Shown here piece by piece: positions 1-12,900 of a stretch of 64,000 nucleotides of DNA. Source of the DNA: Plantago ovata. Taxonomy: Eukaryota > Streptophyta > Magnoliopsida > Lamiales > Plantaginaceae. Within the stretch, counting starts at the first letter, position 1. Each line of letters begins with the position of its first letter. A model generated the notes under the pieces. It did no database searches and was not told the DNA's origin. It saw only the letters and a program-made list of their open reading frames with translations. The stretch lies in assembly GCA_028274465.1 (NCBI GenBank), contig CM051457.1, forward strand, positions 74,436,496 through 74,500,495. Reading direction: 5' to 3'. A program made the translations under genes and the position numbers.

Positions 1-3000
1 ATCAAATAAGAAGTTCCCTTGCTTCCTTAATGAGCAAGTTAAAGGGTCCATTGAAACTAACCTATCTATTGTGCTTACTAACTAGATGATTCATTCATCA
101 ACTTTCTATTGCTTTATGTAGATGAAAGATACAATGCCATGTGAAGAATTAGTTGTATGTATAGAACAACTACTAGATCACTAGATTAGTTAGATTGCTA
201 TTTAGAGTGTTCCATTATGATATCCCTTTCCTCAAACATAGGAGAGAACTAACTACAAGTACTATAGCTGAAACTAACCTTTCCATTACCCTTACAAACT
301 AGATTAGTTGTCTATTGATTCATTCATTCACTTTCTATTGCATTAGGTAGATGAAAGTTACAATCAAATGTAAATAATGAGTTGTATGTCTTCCCTTTAT
401 ATAGAACAACAACTAGATTACTAGATTAGTTAGATTGCTATATAGAGTGTTCCGTTATGATATCCCTTTCCGCAAACGTAGGAGAGAACTAACTACAAGT
501 ACTAGAGTTATATACACAATCAAAGAATAAGTTCCCTTGCTTCCTTAATGAGCAAGTTAAAGAGTCCATTGAAACTAACCTATCTATTGTTCTTACTAAC
601 TAGATGATTCATTCATCCACTTTCTATTGCTTTATGTAGATGAGAGATACAATGCCATGTGAAGAATGAGCTTTATGTATAAAACAACTACTAGATCAAC
701 TATTAGATCACTAGATTAGTTAGATTGCTATTTAGAGTGTTCCATTATGATATCCCTTTCCTCAAACATAGCAGAGAACTAACTACAAGTACTAGAGTTA
801 TATACACAATGAAGTAAGAAGTTCCCTTGCTTCCTTAATGAGCAAGTTAAATAGTCCATTGAAACTAACCTATCTATTGTGCTTACTAACTAGATGATTC
901 ATTCATCCACTTTCTATTGCTTTATGTAGATGAGAGATACAATGCCATGTGAAGAATGAGCTTTATGTATAAAACAACTACTAGATCAACTATTAGATCA
1001 CTAGATTAGTTAGATTGCTATTTAGAGTGTTCCATTATGATATCCCTTTCCTCAAACATAGCAGAGAACTAACTACAAGTATTATAGATGAAACTAACCT
1101 TTCCATTACCATTACAAACTAAATTAGTTGTCTATTGATTCATTCATTCACTTTCTATTGCTTTAGGTAGATCAAAGATACAATCCCATGTAAAGAAGGA
1201 GTTGTATGTCTTCTCTTTATATAGAACAACAACTAGATCACTAGATTAGTTAGATTGCTATATAGAGTGTTCCGTTATGATATCCCTTTCCGCAAACATA
1301 GGAGAGAACTAACTACAAGTACTAGAGTTATATACACAATCAAATAATAAGTTCCCTTGCTTCCTTAGTGAGCAAGTTAAAGAGTCCATTGAAACTAACC
1401 TATCTATTGTTCTTACTAACTAGATGATTCATTCATCCACTTTCTATTCCTTTATGTAGATGAAAGATACAATGCCATTTGAATAATGAGTTGTATGTAT
1501 AGAAGAACTACTAGATCACTAGATTAGTTAGATTGCTATTTAGAGTGTTCCATTATGATATCCCTTTCTCAAACATAGCAGAGAACTAACTACAAGTACT
1601 ATAGATGAAACTAACCTTTCCATTACACTTACAAACTAGATTAGTTGTCTATTGATTCATTCATTCACTTTCTATTGCTTTAGGTAGATGAAAGATACAA
1701 TCCCATGTAATGAATGAGTTGTATGTATAGAACAACAACTAGATCACTAGATTAGTTAGATTGCTATTTAGAGTGTTCCATTATGATATCCCTTTCCTCA
1801 AACATAGGAGAGAACTAACTACAAGTACTATAGCTGAAACTAACCTTTCCATTACCCTTACAAACTAGATTAGTTGTCTATTGATTCATTCATTCACTTT
1901 CTATTGCTTTAGGTAGATGAAAGATATAATCCCATGTAAAGAATAAGTTGTATGTATAGAACAACTACTAGATCACTAGATTAGTTAGATTTCTATTTAG
2001 AGTGTTCCATTATGATATCCCTATCCTCAAACATAGGAGAGAACTAACTACAAGTACTATAGCTGAAACTAACCTTTCCATTACACTTACAAACTACATT
2101 AGTTGTCTATTGATTCATTCATTCACTTTCTATTGCATTAGGTAGATGAAAGATACAATCCGATGTGAAGAATGAGTTGTATGTCTTCCCTTTATATAGA
2201 ACAACAACTAGATCACTAGATTAGTTAGATTGCTATATAGAGTGTTCCGTTATGATATCCCTTTCCGCAAACATAGGAGAGAACTAACTACAAGTACTAG
2301 AGTTATATACACAATCAAATAAGAAGTTCCCTTGCTTCCTTAATGAGCAAGTTAAAGGGTCCATTGAAACTAACCTATCTATTGTGCTTACTAACTAGAT
2401 GATTCATTCATCAACTTTCTATTGCTTTATGTAGATGAAAGATACAATGCCATGTGAAGAATTAGTTGTATGTATAGAACAACTACTAGATCACTAGATT
2501 AGTTAGATTGCTATTTAGAGTGTTCCATTATGATATCCCTTTCCTCAAACATAGGAGAGAACTAACTACAAGTACTATAGCTGAAACTAACCTTTCCATT
2601 ACCCTTACAAACTAGATTAGTTGTCTATTGATTCATTCATTCACTTTCTATTGCATTCGGTAGATGAAAGTTACAATCAAATGTAAATAATGAGTTGTAT
2701 GTCTTCCCTTTATATAGAACAACAACTAGGTTACTAGATTAGTTAGATTGCTATATAGAGTGTTCCGTTATGATATCGCTTTCCGCAAACATAGGAGAGA
2801 ACTAACTACAAGTACTAGAGTTATATACACAATCAAAGAAGAAGTTCCCTTGCTTCCTTAATGAGCAAGTTAAAGAGTCCATTGAAACTAACCTATCTAT
2901 TGTTCTTACTAACTAGATGATTCATTCATCCACTTTCTATTGCTTTATGTAGATGAAAGATACAATGCCATGTGAAGAATGAGTTGTATGTATAGAACAA

Positions 3001-6000
3001 CTACTAGATCACTAGATTAGTTAGATTGCTATTTAGAGTGTTCCATTATGATATCCCTTTCCTCAAACATAGGAGAGAACTAACTACAAGTACTATAGCT
3101 GAAACTAAACTTTCCATTACCCTTACAAACTAGATTAGTTGTCTATTCATTCATTCATTCACTTTCTATTGCTTTAGGTAGATGAAAGATAAAATCCCAT
3201 GTAAAGAATGAGTTGTATGTCTTCCCTTTATATAGAACAACAACTAGATCACTAGATTACTTAGATTACTATATATAGAGTGTTCCGTTATGATATCCCT
3301 TTCCGCAAACATAGGAGAGAACTAACTACAAGTACTAGAGTTATATACACAATGAAGTAAGAAGTTCCCTTGCTTCCTTAATGAGCAAGTTAAATAGTCC
3401 ATTGAAACTAACCTATCTATTGTGCTTACTAACTAGATGATTCATTCATCCACTTTCTATTGCTTTATGTAGATGAGAGATACAATGCCATGTGAAGAAT
3501 GAGCTTTATGTATAGAACAACTACTAGATCAACTATTAGATCAATAGATTAGTTAGATTGCTATTTAGAGTGTTCCATTATGATATCCCTTTCCTCAAAC
3601 ATAGCAGAGAACTAACTACAAGTATTATAGATGAAACAAACCTTTCCATTACCCTTACAAACTAGATTAGTTGCCTATTGATTCATTCATTCACTTTCTA
3701 TTGCTTTAGGTAGATCAAAGATACAATCCCATGTAAAGAAGGAGTTGTATGTCTTCTCTTTATATAGAACAACAACTAGATCACTAGATTAGTTAGATTG
3801 CTATATAGAGTGTTCCGTTATGATATCCCTTTCCGCAAACATAGGAGAGAACTAACTACAAGTACTAGAGTTATATACACAATCAAATAATAAGTTCCCT
3901 TGCTTCCTTAGTGAGCAAGTTAAAGAGTCCATTGAAACTAACCTATCTATTGTTCTTACTAACTAGATGATTCATTCATCCACTTTCTATTCCTTTATGT
4001 AGATGAAAGATACAATGCCATTTGAATAATGAGTTGTATGTATAGAAGAACTACTAGATCACTAGATTAGTTAGATTGCTATTTAGAGTGTTCCATTATG
4101 ATATCCCTTTTCTCAAACATAGCAGAGAACTAACTACAAGTACTATAGATGAAACTAACCTTTCCATTACACTTACAAACTAGATTAGTTGTCTATTGAT
4201 TCATTCATTCACTTTCTATTGCTTTAGGTAGATGAAAGATACAATCCCATGTAATGAATGAGTTGTATGTATAGAACAACAACTAGATCACTAGATTAGT
4301 TAGATTGCTATTTAGAGTGTTCCATTATGATATCCCTTTCCTCAAACATAGGAGAGAACTAAGTACAAGTACTATAGCTGAAACTAACCTTTCTATTACC
4401 CTTACAAACTAGATTAGTTGTCTATTGATTCATTCATTCACTTTCTATTGCTTTAGGTAGATGAAAGATATAATCCCATGTAAAGAATAAGTTGTATGTA
4501 TAGAACAACTACTAGATCACTAGATTAGTTAGATTTCTATTTAGAGTGTTCCATTATGATATCCCTATCCTCAAACATAGGAGAGAACTAACTACAAGTA
4601 CTATAGCTGAAACTAACCTTTCCATTACACTTACAAACTACATTAGTTGTCTATTGATTCATTCATTCACTTTCTATTGCATTAGGTAGATGAAAGATAC
4701 AATCCGATGTGAAGAATGAGTTGTATGTCTTCCCTTTATATAGAACAACAACTAGATCACTAGATTAGTTAGATTGCTATATAGAGTGTTCCGTTATGAT
4801 ATCCCTTTCCGCAAACATAGGAGAGAACTAACTACAAGTACTAGAGTTATATACACAATCAAATAAGAAGTTCCCTTGCTTCCTTAATGAGCAAGTTAAA
4901 GGGTCCATTGAAACTAACCTATCTATTGTGCTTACTAACTAGATGATTCATTCATCAACTTTCTATTGCTTTATGTAGATGAAAGATACAATGCCATGTG
5001 AAGAATTAGTTGTATGTATAGAACAACTACTAGATCACTAGATTAGTTAGATTGCTATTTAGAGTGTTCCATTATGATATCCCTTTCCTCAAACATAGGA
5101 GAGAACTAACTACAAGTACTATAGCTGAAACTAACCTTTCCATTACCCTTACAAACTAGATTAGTTGTCTATTGATTCATTCATTCACTTTCTATTGCAT
5201 TCGGTAGATGAAAGTTACAATCAAATGTAAATAATGAGTTGTATGTCTTCCCTTTATATAGAACAACAACTAGGTTACTAGATTAGTTAGATTGCTATAT
5301 AGAGTGTTCCGTTATGATATCGCTTTCCGCAAACATAGGAGAGAACTAACTACAAGTACTAGAGTTATATACACAATCAAAGAAGAAGTTCCCTTGCTTC
5401 CTTAATGAGCAAGTTAAAGAGTCCATTGAAACTAACCTATCTATTGTTCTTACTAACTAGATGATTCATTCATCCACTTTCTATTGCTTTATGTAGATGA
5501 AAGATACAATGCCATGTGAAGAATGAGTTGTATGTATAGAACAACTACTAGATCACTAGATTAGTTAGATTGCTATTTAGAGTGTTCCATTATGATATCC
5601 CTTTCCTCAAACATAGGAGAGAACTAACTACAAGTACTATAGCTGAAACTAAACTTTCCATTACCCTTACAAACTAGATTAGTTGTCTATTCATTCATTC
5701 ATTCACTTTCTATTGCTTTAGGTAGATGAAAGATAAAATCCCATGTAAAGAATGAGTTGTATGTCTTCCCTTTATATAGAACAACAACTAGATCACTAGA
5801 TTACTTAGATTACTATATATAGAGTGTTCCGTTATGATATCCCTTTCCGCAAACATAGGAGAGAACTAACTACAAGTACTAGAGTTATATACACAATGAA
5901 GTAAGAAGTTCCCTTGCTTCCTTAATGAGCAAGTTAAATAGTCCATTGAAACTAACCTATCTATTGTGCTTACTAACTAGATGATTCATTCATCCACTTT

Positions 6001-8497
6001 CTATTGCTTTATGTAGATGAGAGATACAATGCCATGTGAAGAATGAGCTTTATGTATAGAACAACTACTAGATCAACTATTAGATCAATAGATTAGTTAG
6101 ATTGCTATTTAGAGTGTTCCATTATGATATCCCTTTCCTCAAACATAGCAGAGAACTAACTACAAGTATTATAGATGAAACAAACCTTTCCATTACCCTT
6201 ACAAACTAGATTAGTTGCCTATTGATTCATTCATTCACTTTCTATTGCTTTAGGTAGATCAAAGATACAATCCCATGTAAAGAAGGAGTTGTATGTCTTC
6301 TCTTTATATAGAACAACAACTAGATCACTAGATTAGTTAGATTGCTATATAGAGTGTTCCGTTATGATATCCCTTTCCGCAAACATAGGAGAGAACTAAC
6401 TACAAGTACTAGAGTTATATACACAATCAAATAATAAGTTCCCTTGCTTCCTTAGTGAGCAAGTTAAAGAGTCCATTGAAACTAACCTATCTATTGTTCT
6501 TACTAACTAGATGATTCATTCATCCACTTTCTATTCCTTTATGTAGATGAAAGATACAATGCCATTTGAATAATGAGTTGTATGTATAGAAGAACTACTA
6601 GATCACTAGATTAGTTAGATTGCTATTTAGAGTGTTCCATTATGATATCCCTTTCTCAAACATAGCAGAGAACTAACTACAAGTACTATAGATGAAACTA
6701 ACCTTTCCATTACACTTACAAACTAGATTAGTTGTCTATTGATTCATTCATTCACTTTCTATTGCTTTAGGTAGATGAAAGATACAATCCCATGTAATGA
6801 ATGAGTTGTATGTATAGAACAACAACTAGATCACTAGATTAGTTAGATTGCTATTTAGAGTGTTCCATTATGATATCCCTTTCCTCAAACATAGGAGAGA
6901 ACTAAGTACAAGTACTATAGCTGAAACTAACCTTTCTATTACCCTTACAAACTAGATTAGTTGTCTATTGATTCATTCATTCACTTTCTATTGCTTTAGG
7001 TAGATGAAAGATATAATCCCATGTAAAGAATAAGTTGTATGTATAGAACAACTACTAGATCACTAGATTAGTTAGATTTCTATTTAGAGTGTTCCATTAT
7101 GATATCCCTATCCTTAAACATAGGAGAGAACTAACTACAAGTACTATAGCTGAAACTAACCTTTCCATTACACTTACAAACTACATTAGTTGTCTATTGA
7201 TTCATTCATTCACTTTCTATTGCATTAGGTAGATGAAAGATACAATCCGATGTAAAGAAAGAGTTGTATGTCTTCCCTTTATATAGAACAACAACTAGAT
7301 CACTAGATTAGTTAGATTGCTATATAGAGTGTTCCGTTATGATATCCCTTTCCGCAAACATAGGAGAGAACTAACTACAAGTACTGGAGTTATATACACA
7401 ATCAAATAAGAAGTTCCCTTGCTTCCTTAATGAGCAAGTTAAAGGGTCCATTGAAACTAACCTATCTATTGTGCTTACTAACTAGATGATTCATTCATCA
7501 ACTTTCTATTGCTTTATGTAGATGAAAGATACAATGCCATGTGAAGAATTAGTTGTATGTATAGAACAACTACTAGATCACTAGATTAGTTAGATTGCTA
7601 TTTAGAGTGTTCCATTATGATATCCCTTTCCTCAAACATAGGAGAGAACTAACTACAAGTACTATAGCTGAAACTAACCTTTCCATTACCCTTACAAACT
7701 AGATTAGTTGTCTATTGATTCATTCATTCAATTTCTATTGCATTAGGTAGATGAAAGTTACAATCAAATGTAAATAATGAGTTGTATGTCTTCCCTTTAT
7801 ATAGAACAACAACTAGGTTACTAGATTAGTTAGATTGCTATATAGAGTGTTCCGTTATGATATCCCTTTCCGCAAACATAGGAGAGAACTAACTACAAGT
7901 ACTAGAGTTATATACACAATCAAAGAAGAAGTTCCCTTGCTTCCTTAATGAGCAAGTTAAAGAGTCCATTGAAACTAACCTATCTATTGTGCTTACTAAC
8001 TAGATGATTCATTCATCCACTTTCTATTGCTTTATGTAGATGAAAGATACAATGCCACGTGAAGAATTAGTTGTATGTATAGAACAACTACTAGATCACT
8101 AGATTAGTTAGATTGCAATTTAGAGTGTTCCATTATGATATCCCTTTCCTAAAACATAGGAGAGAACTAACTACAAGTACTATAGTTGAAACTAACCTTT
8201 CCATTACCATTACAAACTAGATTAGTTATCTATTGATTCATTCATTCACTTTCTATTGCATTAGGTAGATGAAAGTTACAATCTCATGTAAAGAATGATT
8301 TGTATGTCTTCCCTTTATATACAACAACAACTAGATTACTAGATTAGTTAGATTGCTATATAGAGTGTTCCGTTATGATATCGCTTTCCGCAAACATAGG
8401 AGAGAACTAACTACAAGTACTAGAGTTATATACACAATCAAAGAAGAAGTTCCCTTGCTTCCTTAATGAGCAAGTTAAAGAGTCCATTGAAACTAAC
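1..8497 (+). repeat. Satellite array 1, ~2544 bp ten-monomer higher-order repeat
   Basis: Head-to-tail AT-rich monomers of one family fill this stretch. Measured by recurrence of 'aactacaagt', successive spacings from 2286 are 278, 240, 278, 242, 290, 240, 278, 229, 229 and 240, summing to 2544 bp, and the next copy repeats the series. The marker 'atcaaataag' falls at 1, 2314, 4858 and 7401. The first copy is ~231 bp (one monomer) shorter. There are two monomer classes: short A (229 or 240; the 240 form has an extra 'cttccctttat'-like insert) and long B (278-290) carrying a ~50 bp segment with 'ttcccttgcttccttaatg'. Array 1 therefore reads mostly B-A dimers plus one B-A-A-A block. The array breaks off inside a B monomer at ~8497, where Copia LTR sequence begins. 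No coding potential is seen. Confidence 0.95.
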
Positions 8498-9541
8498 CTA
8501 AGAAACACAACTTGGAATACTTTGCAGTAAACAAGTTTGATTGTTTCTGGTGTCAAGACTTGTTCTTATTCGAAAGAAAGAACACTTAACTAATTTCTTA
8601 GCCGAGTTTGTTCTACTTCTTCACAAGTAGCTTTTTCAAGTTTTAAGTCTTGGAACGGATCAATGGCAGTAAGAGTATTTGAAGGTTTGTGAGTTTTTAA
8701 GCACAAGTGAGAGTTTGATCACGTTGTTGACACACTTCAACTCTTTGACGGATGACCTCTATTTATAGTGCAAGTAAGGAGCCGTTTGAATTTCAAATCC
8801 TAAGGCTTTTGTTCCTTAACATGTCACTATCTTGCTTTTGTACTTTCAGTAGCAACCTTTTGTTTGTCTTCTAGTCTTCATGTCCTTCGCGTGTAAGCTT
8901 TGCATTAAATGCACATTTGAATAGAATTCAAACAGTAACATTGGAGCGCAAAATCACGTACATTCAGCAAGAGGTCACATATGTTCATCAGCAAGTGTTC
9001 ATTCTCAGTTTCAGCAAGCACAACCTACTCTGTCTTTCAGATTTTCACTTATGCAATGTTGTTGCTGAAAATTTCACTTTCTGAGTAACACGTGCCTTAC
9101 TAGTCTTCAGCAATCTTCAAGTCTTCAAGTCTTCAAGTCTTCAGATCTTCAAAAGTCTTCAAGATTTTGACCGGTTTCTTATTTGCTTCAATAATTTGTT
9201 TGTAATAAACAAAATACATATTCAGCAAATGCTTCAATAGGTCATTTTCTTTTCAGAAAATAAGATTAATTAAAGCTAAGCATCAATAAGATATTTTCTT
9301 TTCAGAAAATAAAATACATCATACGCTAAAGTGTCAATAAATTATTTTCTTCTCAGAAAATAAAATACGTCATACACTAAAGAAAAAACTTATCTAACAC
9401 CTATCTAAGTCATCAGCAAACGTTCCTCTTTTACAATGTCCTTAAAAATCTAAAATTCTATGGACCTTAAGAGTACTAGTTACTGGACTGTTCTTAATTT
9501 ATCATGGTTAATTGCTCATCAAAATTACAAGTTACCTAACA
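8498..9541 (-). mobile_element. Ty1/copia LTR (3' LTR of a minus-strand element)
   Basis: On the minus strand this ~1.04 kb segment begins TGTTAGGTAACTTG at 9541, directly after a polypurine tract (9542-9560), so it is the 3' LTR of a minus-strand element. A TATA motif (ctataaatag on the minus strand) lies at 8758-8768, giving a ~775 bp U3. The U3 holds three ~50 bp tandem copies with a palindromic 'ttttctTTTCagaaaa'-type core (9243-9360) and an (tcttcaag)n run near 9115-9170. The far end abuts satellite at ~8498 and shows no clean terminal CA, so that end may be truncated. Length and polypurine tract resemble SIRE-type Copia elements; lineage is inferred, not shown by coding sequence. Fossil remnant. 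Confidence 0.7.
8758..8768 (-). promoter_or_regulatory. TATA-like motif of the Copia LTR
   Basis: The minus strand reads ctataaatag, placed ~775 bp from the LTR's 5' end and ~260 bp before its 3' end, which is the expected U3/R arrangement. Confidence 0.55.
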
Positions 9542-9858
9542 AATTTCCCCCTTTTTGATGTTAGCAATCCATGGCTAAATTAATTGTTACCCTTTTAGAG
9601 GTTTCTGATGTTGAATAAATCAGATGATTAATGCAAGCATACTTGAATTAATAAACAGTAAGCATAAGTAAGTTGCATAATCAAAACCAATAAGAGTCAA
9701 AAAGAATTCATTGCTGAAAGTTATCATTCAGAAGATTACAAGAAAGCATAGATAACAATGAATCATCAAACAAAAACTTTAACAAAAACTATTGCAGGGA
9801 CTTAAACTCTTTCAGAGGATTTTCTTAAATCTCTCTTACCCTCTTTCAGCAAGAGCAG
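9542..9858 (-). mobile_element. 3' internal end of the minus-strand Copia element, with polypurine tract
   Basis: The minus strand shows a polypurine tract (aaaaagggggaaatt, 9542-9558) immediately before the LTR start, as in Copia elements. The rest (9560-9858) is AT-rich with no convincing coding frame and runs into the N block, so the body of the element is not in the assembly. Confidence 0.6.
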
Positions 9859-9958
9859 NNNNNNNNNNNNNNNNNNNNNNNNNNNNNNNNNNNNNNNNNN
9901 NNNNNNNNNNNNNNNNNNNNNNNNNNNNNNNNNNNNNNNNNNNNNNNNNNNNNNNNNN
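9859..9958. other. Assembly gap of exactly 100 Ns
   Basis: One hundred Ns is a common placeholder for a scaffold join of unknown size. The satellite is in opposite orientation on the two sides, and the Copia element on the left is cut off here. Confidence 0.98.
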
Positions 9959-12900
9959 AATGAATCATCTCGTTAGTAAGCACAATAGATAGGTGAGTTT
10001 TCAATGGACTTTTAACTTGCGCATTAAGGAAGCAAGGGAACGTCTTATTATGATTGTATATAACCTCTAGTACTTGTAGTTAGTTCTCTCCTATGCTGCG
10101 GAAAGGGATATCATTAAAACGGAAACAATCTATATAGCAATCTAACTAATCTAGTGACTAGTGTTGTTCTATATAAAGGAAGACATACAACTCATTCTTA
10201 CGGGAATGTGGACTTTCATCACCTAGCAATAGAATGAATGAATGAATCAATAGACACTATCTAGTTTGTAAGGGGATGGAAGGTTATTTAGCTATAGTAC
10301 TACTTTAGTTTAGTTCTCTCCCATGTTTGAGGATAGGGATACTCATAAGTGGAACAGTCTAAATAGCAATCTAACTAATCAATGATCTAGTAGTTGTTCT
10401 ATAAATACAACTCATTCTTTACATGGGATTGTAATCGTTTCATCTACCTAAAGCAATAGAAAGTGACGAATGAATCAATAGACACGAAATCTAGTTTGTA
10501 AGGTATATGGAAGGTTAGTTCAGCTATAGTACTTGTAGTTAGTTCTCTCCTATGTTAGAGGAAAAGGATATCATAATGGAACATCCCTAAATAGGCAATC
10601 TAACAAATCTAGGATCTAGTTATTTAGATACATACAACTCATTCTTCACATGGCATTTGTATCTTTCAATGGACAGAGAAAGGGTATGAATGAATCATCT
10701 AGTTTAGTAAGCACAATAGATAGGTTATTCAATGGACTCTTTAACTTGCTCATTAGGAAGCAGGGAACTTCTTATTTGATGTGTAATAACTCGAGTACTT
10801 GTAGTTAGTTCTCTCCTATTGTTTGCGGAAAGGAATATCATACGGAACATGCTATATAGCAATCATAACTAATCTAGTGATCTAGTTGTTGTTCTATATA
10901 AAGGGAAGACATAACAAATCATTCTTTACATGGGATTGTATCTTCAGCTACCTAATGCAATAGAAAGTGAATGAATGAATCAATAGACAACTAATCTAGT
11001 TTGTAAGTGTAATGGAAAGGTTAGTTTCAGCTATAGTACTTGTATTTAGTTCTCTCCTATGTTTGATGATAGAGATATCATAATGGAACACTCTAAATAG
11101 CAATCTAACTAATCAAGTGATCTAGTAGTTGTTCTATACATACAACTCATTCTTTACATGGATTGTATCTTTCATCTACGTAAAGCAATAGAAAGGGAAT
11201 GAATGAATCAATAGACAACTAATCTAGTTTGTAAGGGTAATGGAAAGGTTAGTAGCTATAGTACTTGTAGTTAGTTCTCTCCTATGTTTGAGGAAAGAGA
11301 TATCATAATGGAACACTCTAAATAGCAATCTAACTAATCTAGTGATCTAGTAGTTGTTATATACATACAACTCATTCTTCACATGGCATTGTATCTTTCA
11401 TGTACATAAATCAATAGAAAGTGGATGAATGAATCATCTTGTTGGTAAGCTCAATAGATAGGTTAGTTTCAATGGACTCTTTAACTTGCTCATTAAGGAA
11501 GCAAGGGAACTTCTTATTGATCGTGTATATAACTCTAGTACTTGTAGTTAGTTCTCTCCTATGTTTGCGGAAAGGAATATCATAACGGAACATTCTATAT
11601 AGCAATCTAACTAATCTAGTGATCTAGTTGTTGTTCTATATAAAGGGAAGACATACAAATCATTCTTTACATGGGATTGTATCTTTCATCTACTAATGCA
11701 ATAAAAGTGAATGAACGAATCAATAGACAACTAATCTAGTTTGTAAATGTAATGGAAAGGTTAGTTTCAGCTATAGTACTTGTAGTTAGTTCTCTCCTAT
11801 GTTTGAGGATAGAGATATCATAATGGAACACTCTAAATAGCAATCTAACTAATCAAGTGATCTAGTAGTTGTTCTATACATACAACTCATTCTTTACATG
11901 GATTGTATCTTTCATCTACCTAAAGCAATAGAAATTGAATGAATGAATCAATAGAAACTAATCTAGTTTGTAGGGGTAATGGAAAGGTTAGTTTCAGCTA
12001 TAGTACTTGTAGTTAGTTCTCTCCTATGTTTGAGGAAAGGGATATCATAATGGAACACTCTAAATAGCAATCTAACAAATCTAGTGATCTAGTAGTTGTT
12101 ATATACATACAACTCATTCTTCACATGGCATTGTATCTTTCATGTACAGAGAAAGTGTATGAATGAATCATCTAGTTAGTAAGCACAATAGATAGGTTAG
12201 TTTCAATGGACTCTTTAACTTGCTCATTAAGGAAGCAAGGGAACTTCTTATTTGATTGTGTATATAACTCTAGTAATTGTAGTTAGTTCTCTCCTATGTT
12301 TGCGGAAAGGAATATCATAACGGAACATTCTATATAGCAATCTAACTAATCTAGTGATCTAGTTGTTGTTCTATATAAAGGGAAGACATACAAATCATTC
12401 TTTACATGGGATTGTATCTTTCATCCACCTAATGCAATAGAAAGTGAATGAATGAATCAATAGACAACTAATCTAGTTTGTAAGTGTAATGGAAAGGTTA
12501 GTTTCAGCTATAGTACTTGTATTTAGTTCTCTCCTATGTTTGATGATAGAGATATAATAATGGAACACTCTAAATAGCAATCTAACTAATCAAGTGATCT
12601 AGTAGTAGTTCTATACATACAACTCATTCTTTACATGGATTGTATCTTTCATCTACGTAAAGCAATAGAAAGGGAATGAATGAATCAATAGACAACTAAT
12701 CTAGTTTGTAAGGGTAATGGAAAGGTTAGTTTCAGCTATAGTACTTGTAGTTAGTTCTCTCCTATGTTTGAGGAAAGAGATATCATAATGGAACACTCTA
12801 AATAGCAATCTAACTAATCTAGTGATCTAGTAGTTGTTATATACATACAACTCATTCTTCACATGGCATTGTATCTTTCATGTACATAAATCAATAGAAA

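Noticed and set aside
9792-9992. Plus-strand frame across the N block
   Set aside because: Its middle is entirely unknown bases and the two sides come from different repeats.
11411-11605. Minus-strand 64-codon frame inside the satellite
   Set aside because: It lies in the noisy part of array 2 and is absent from neighbouring monomers; a chance opening in repeat DNA.
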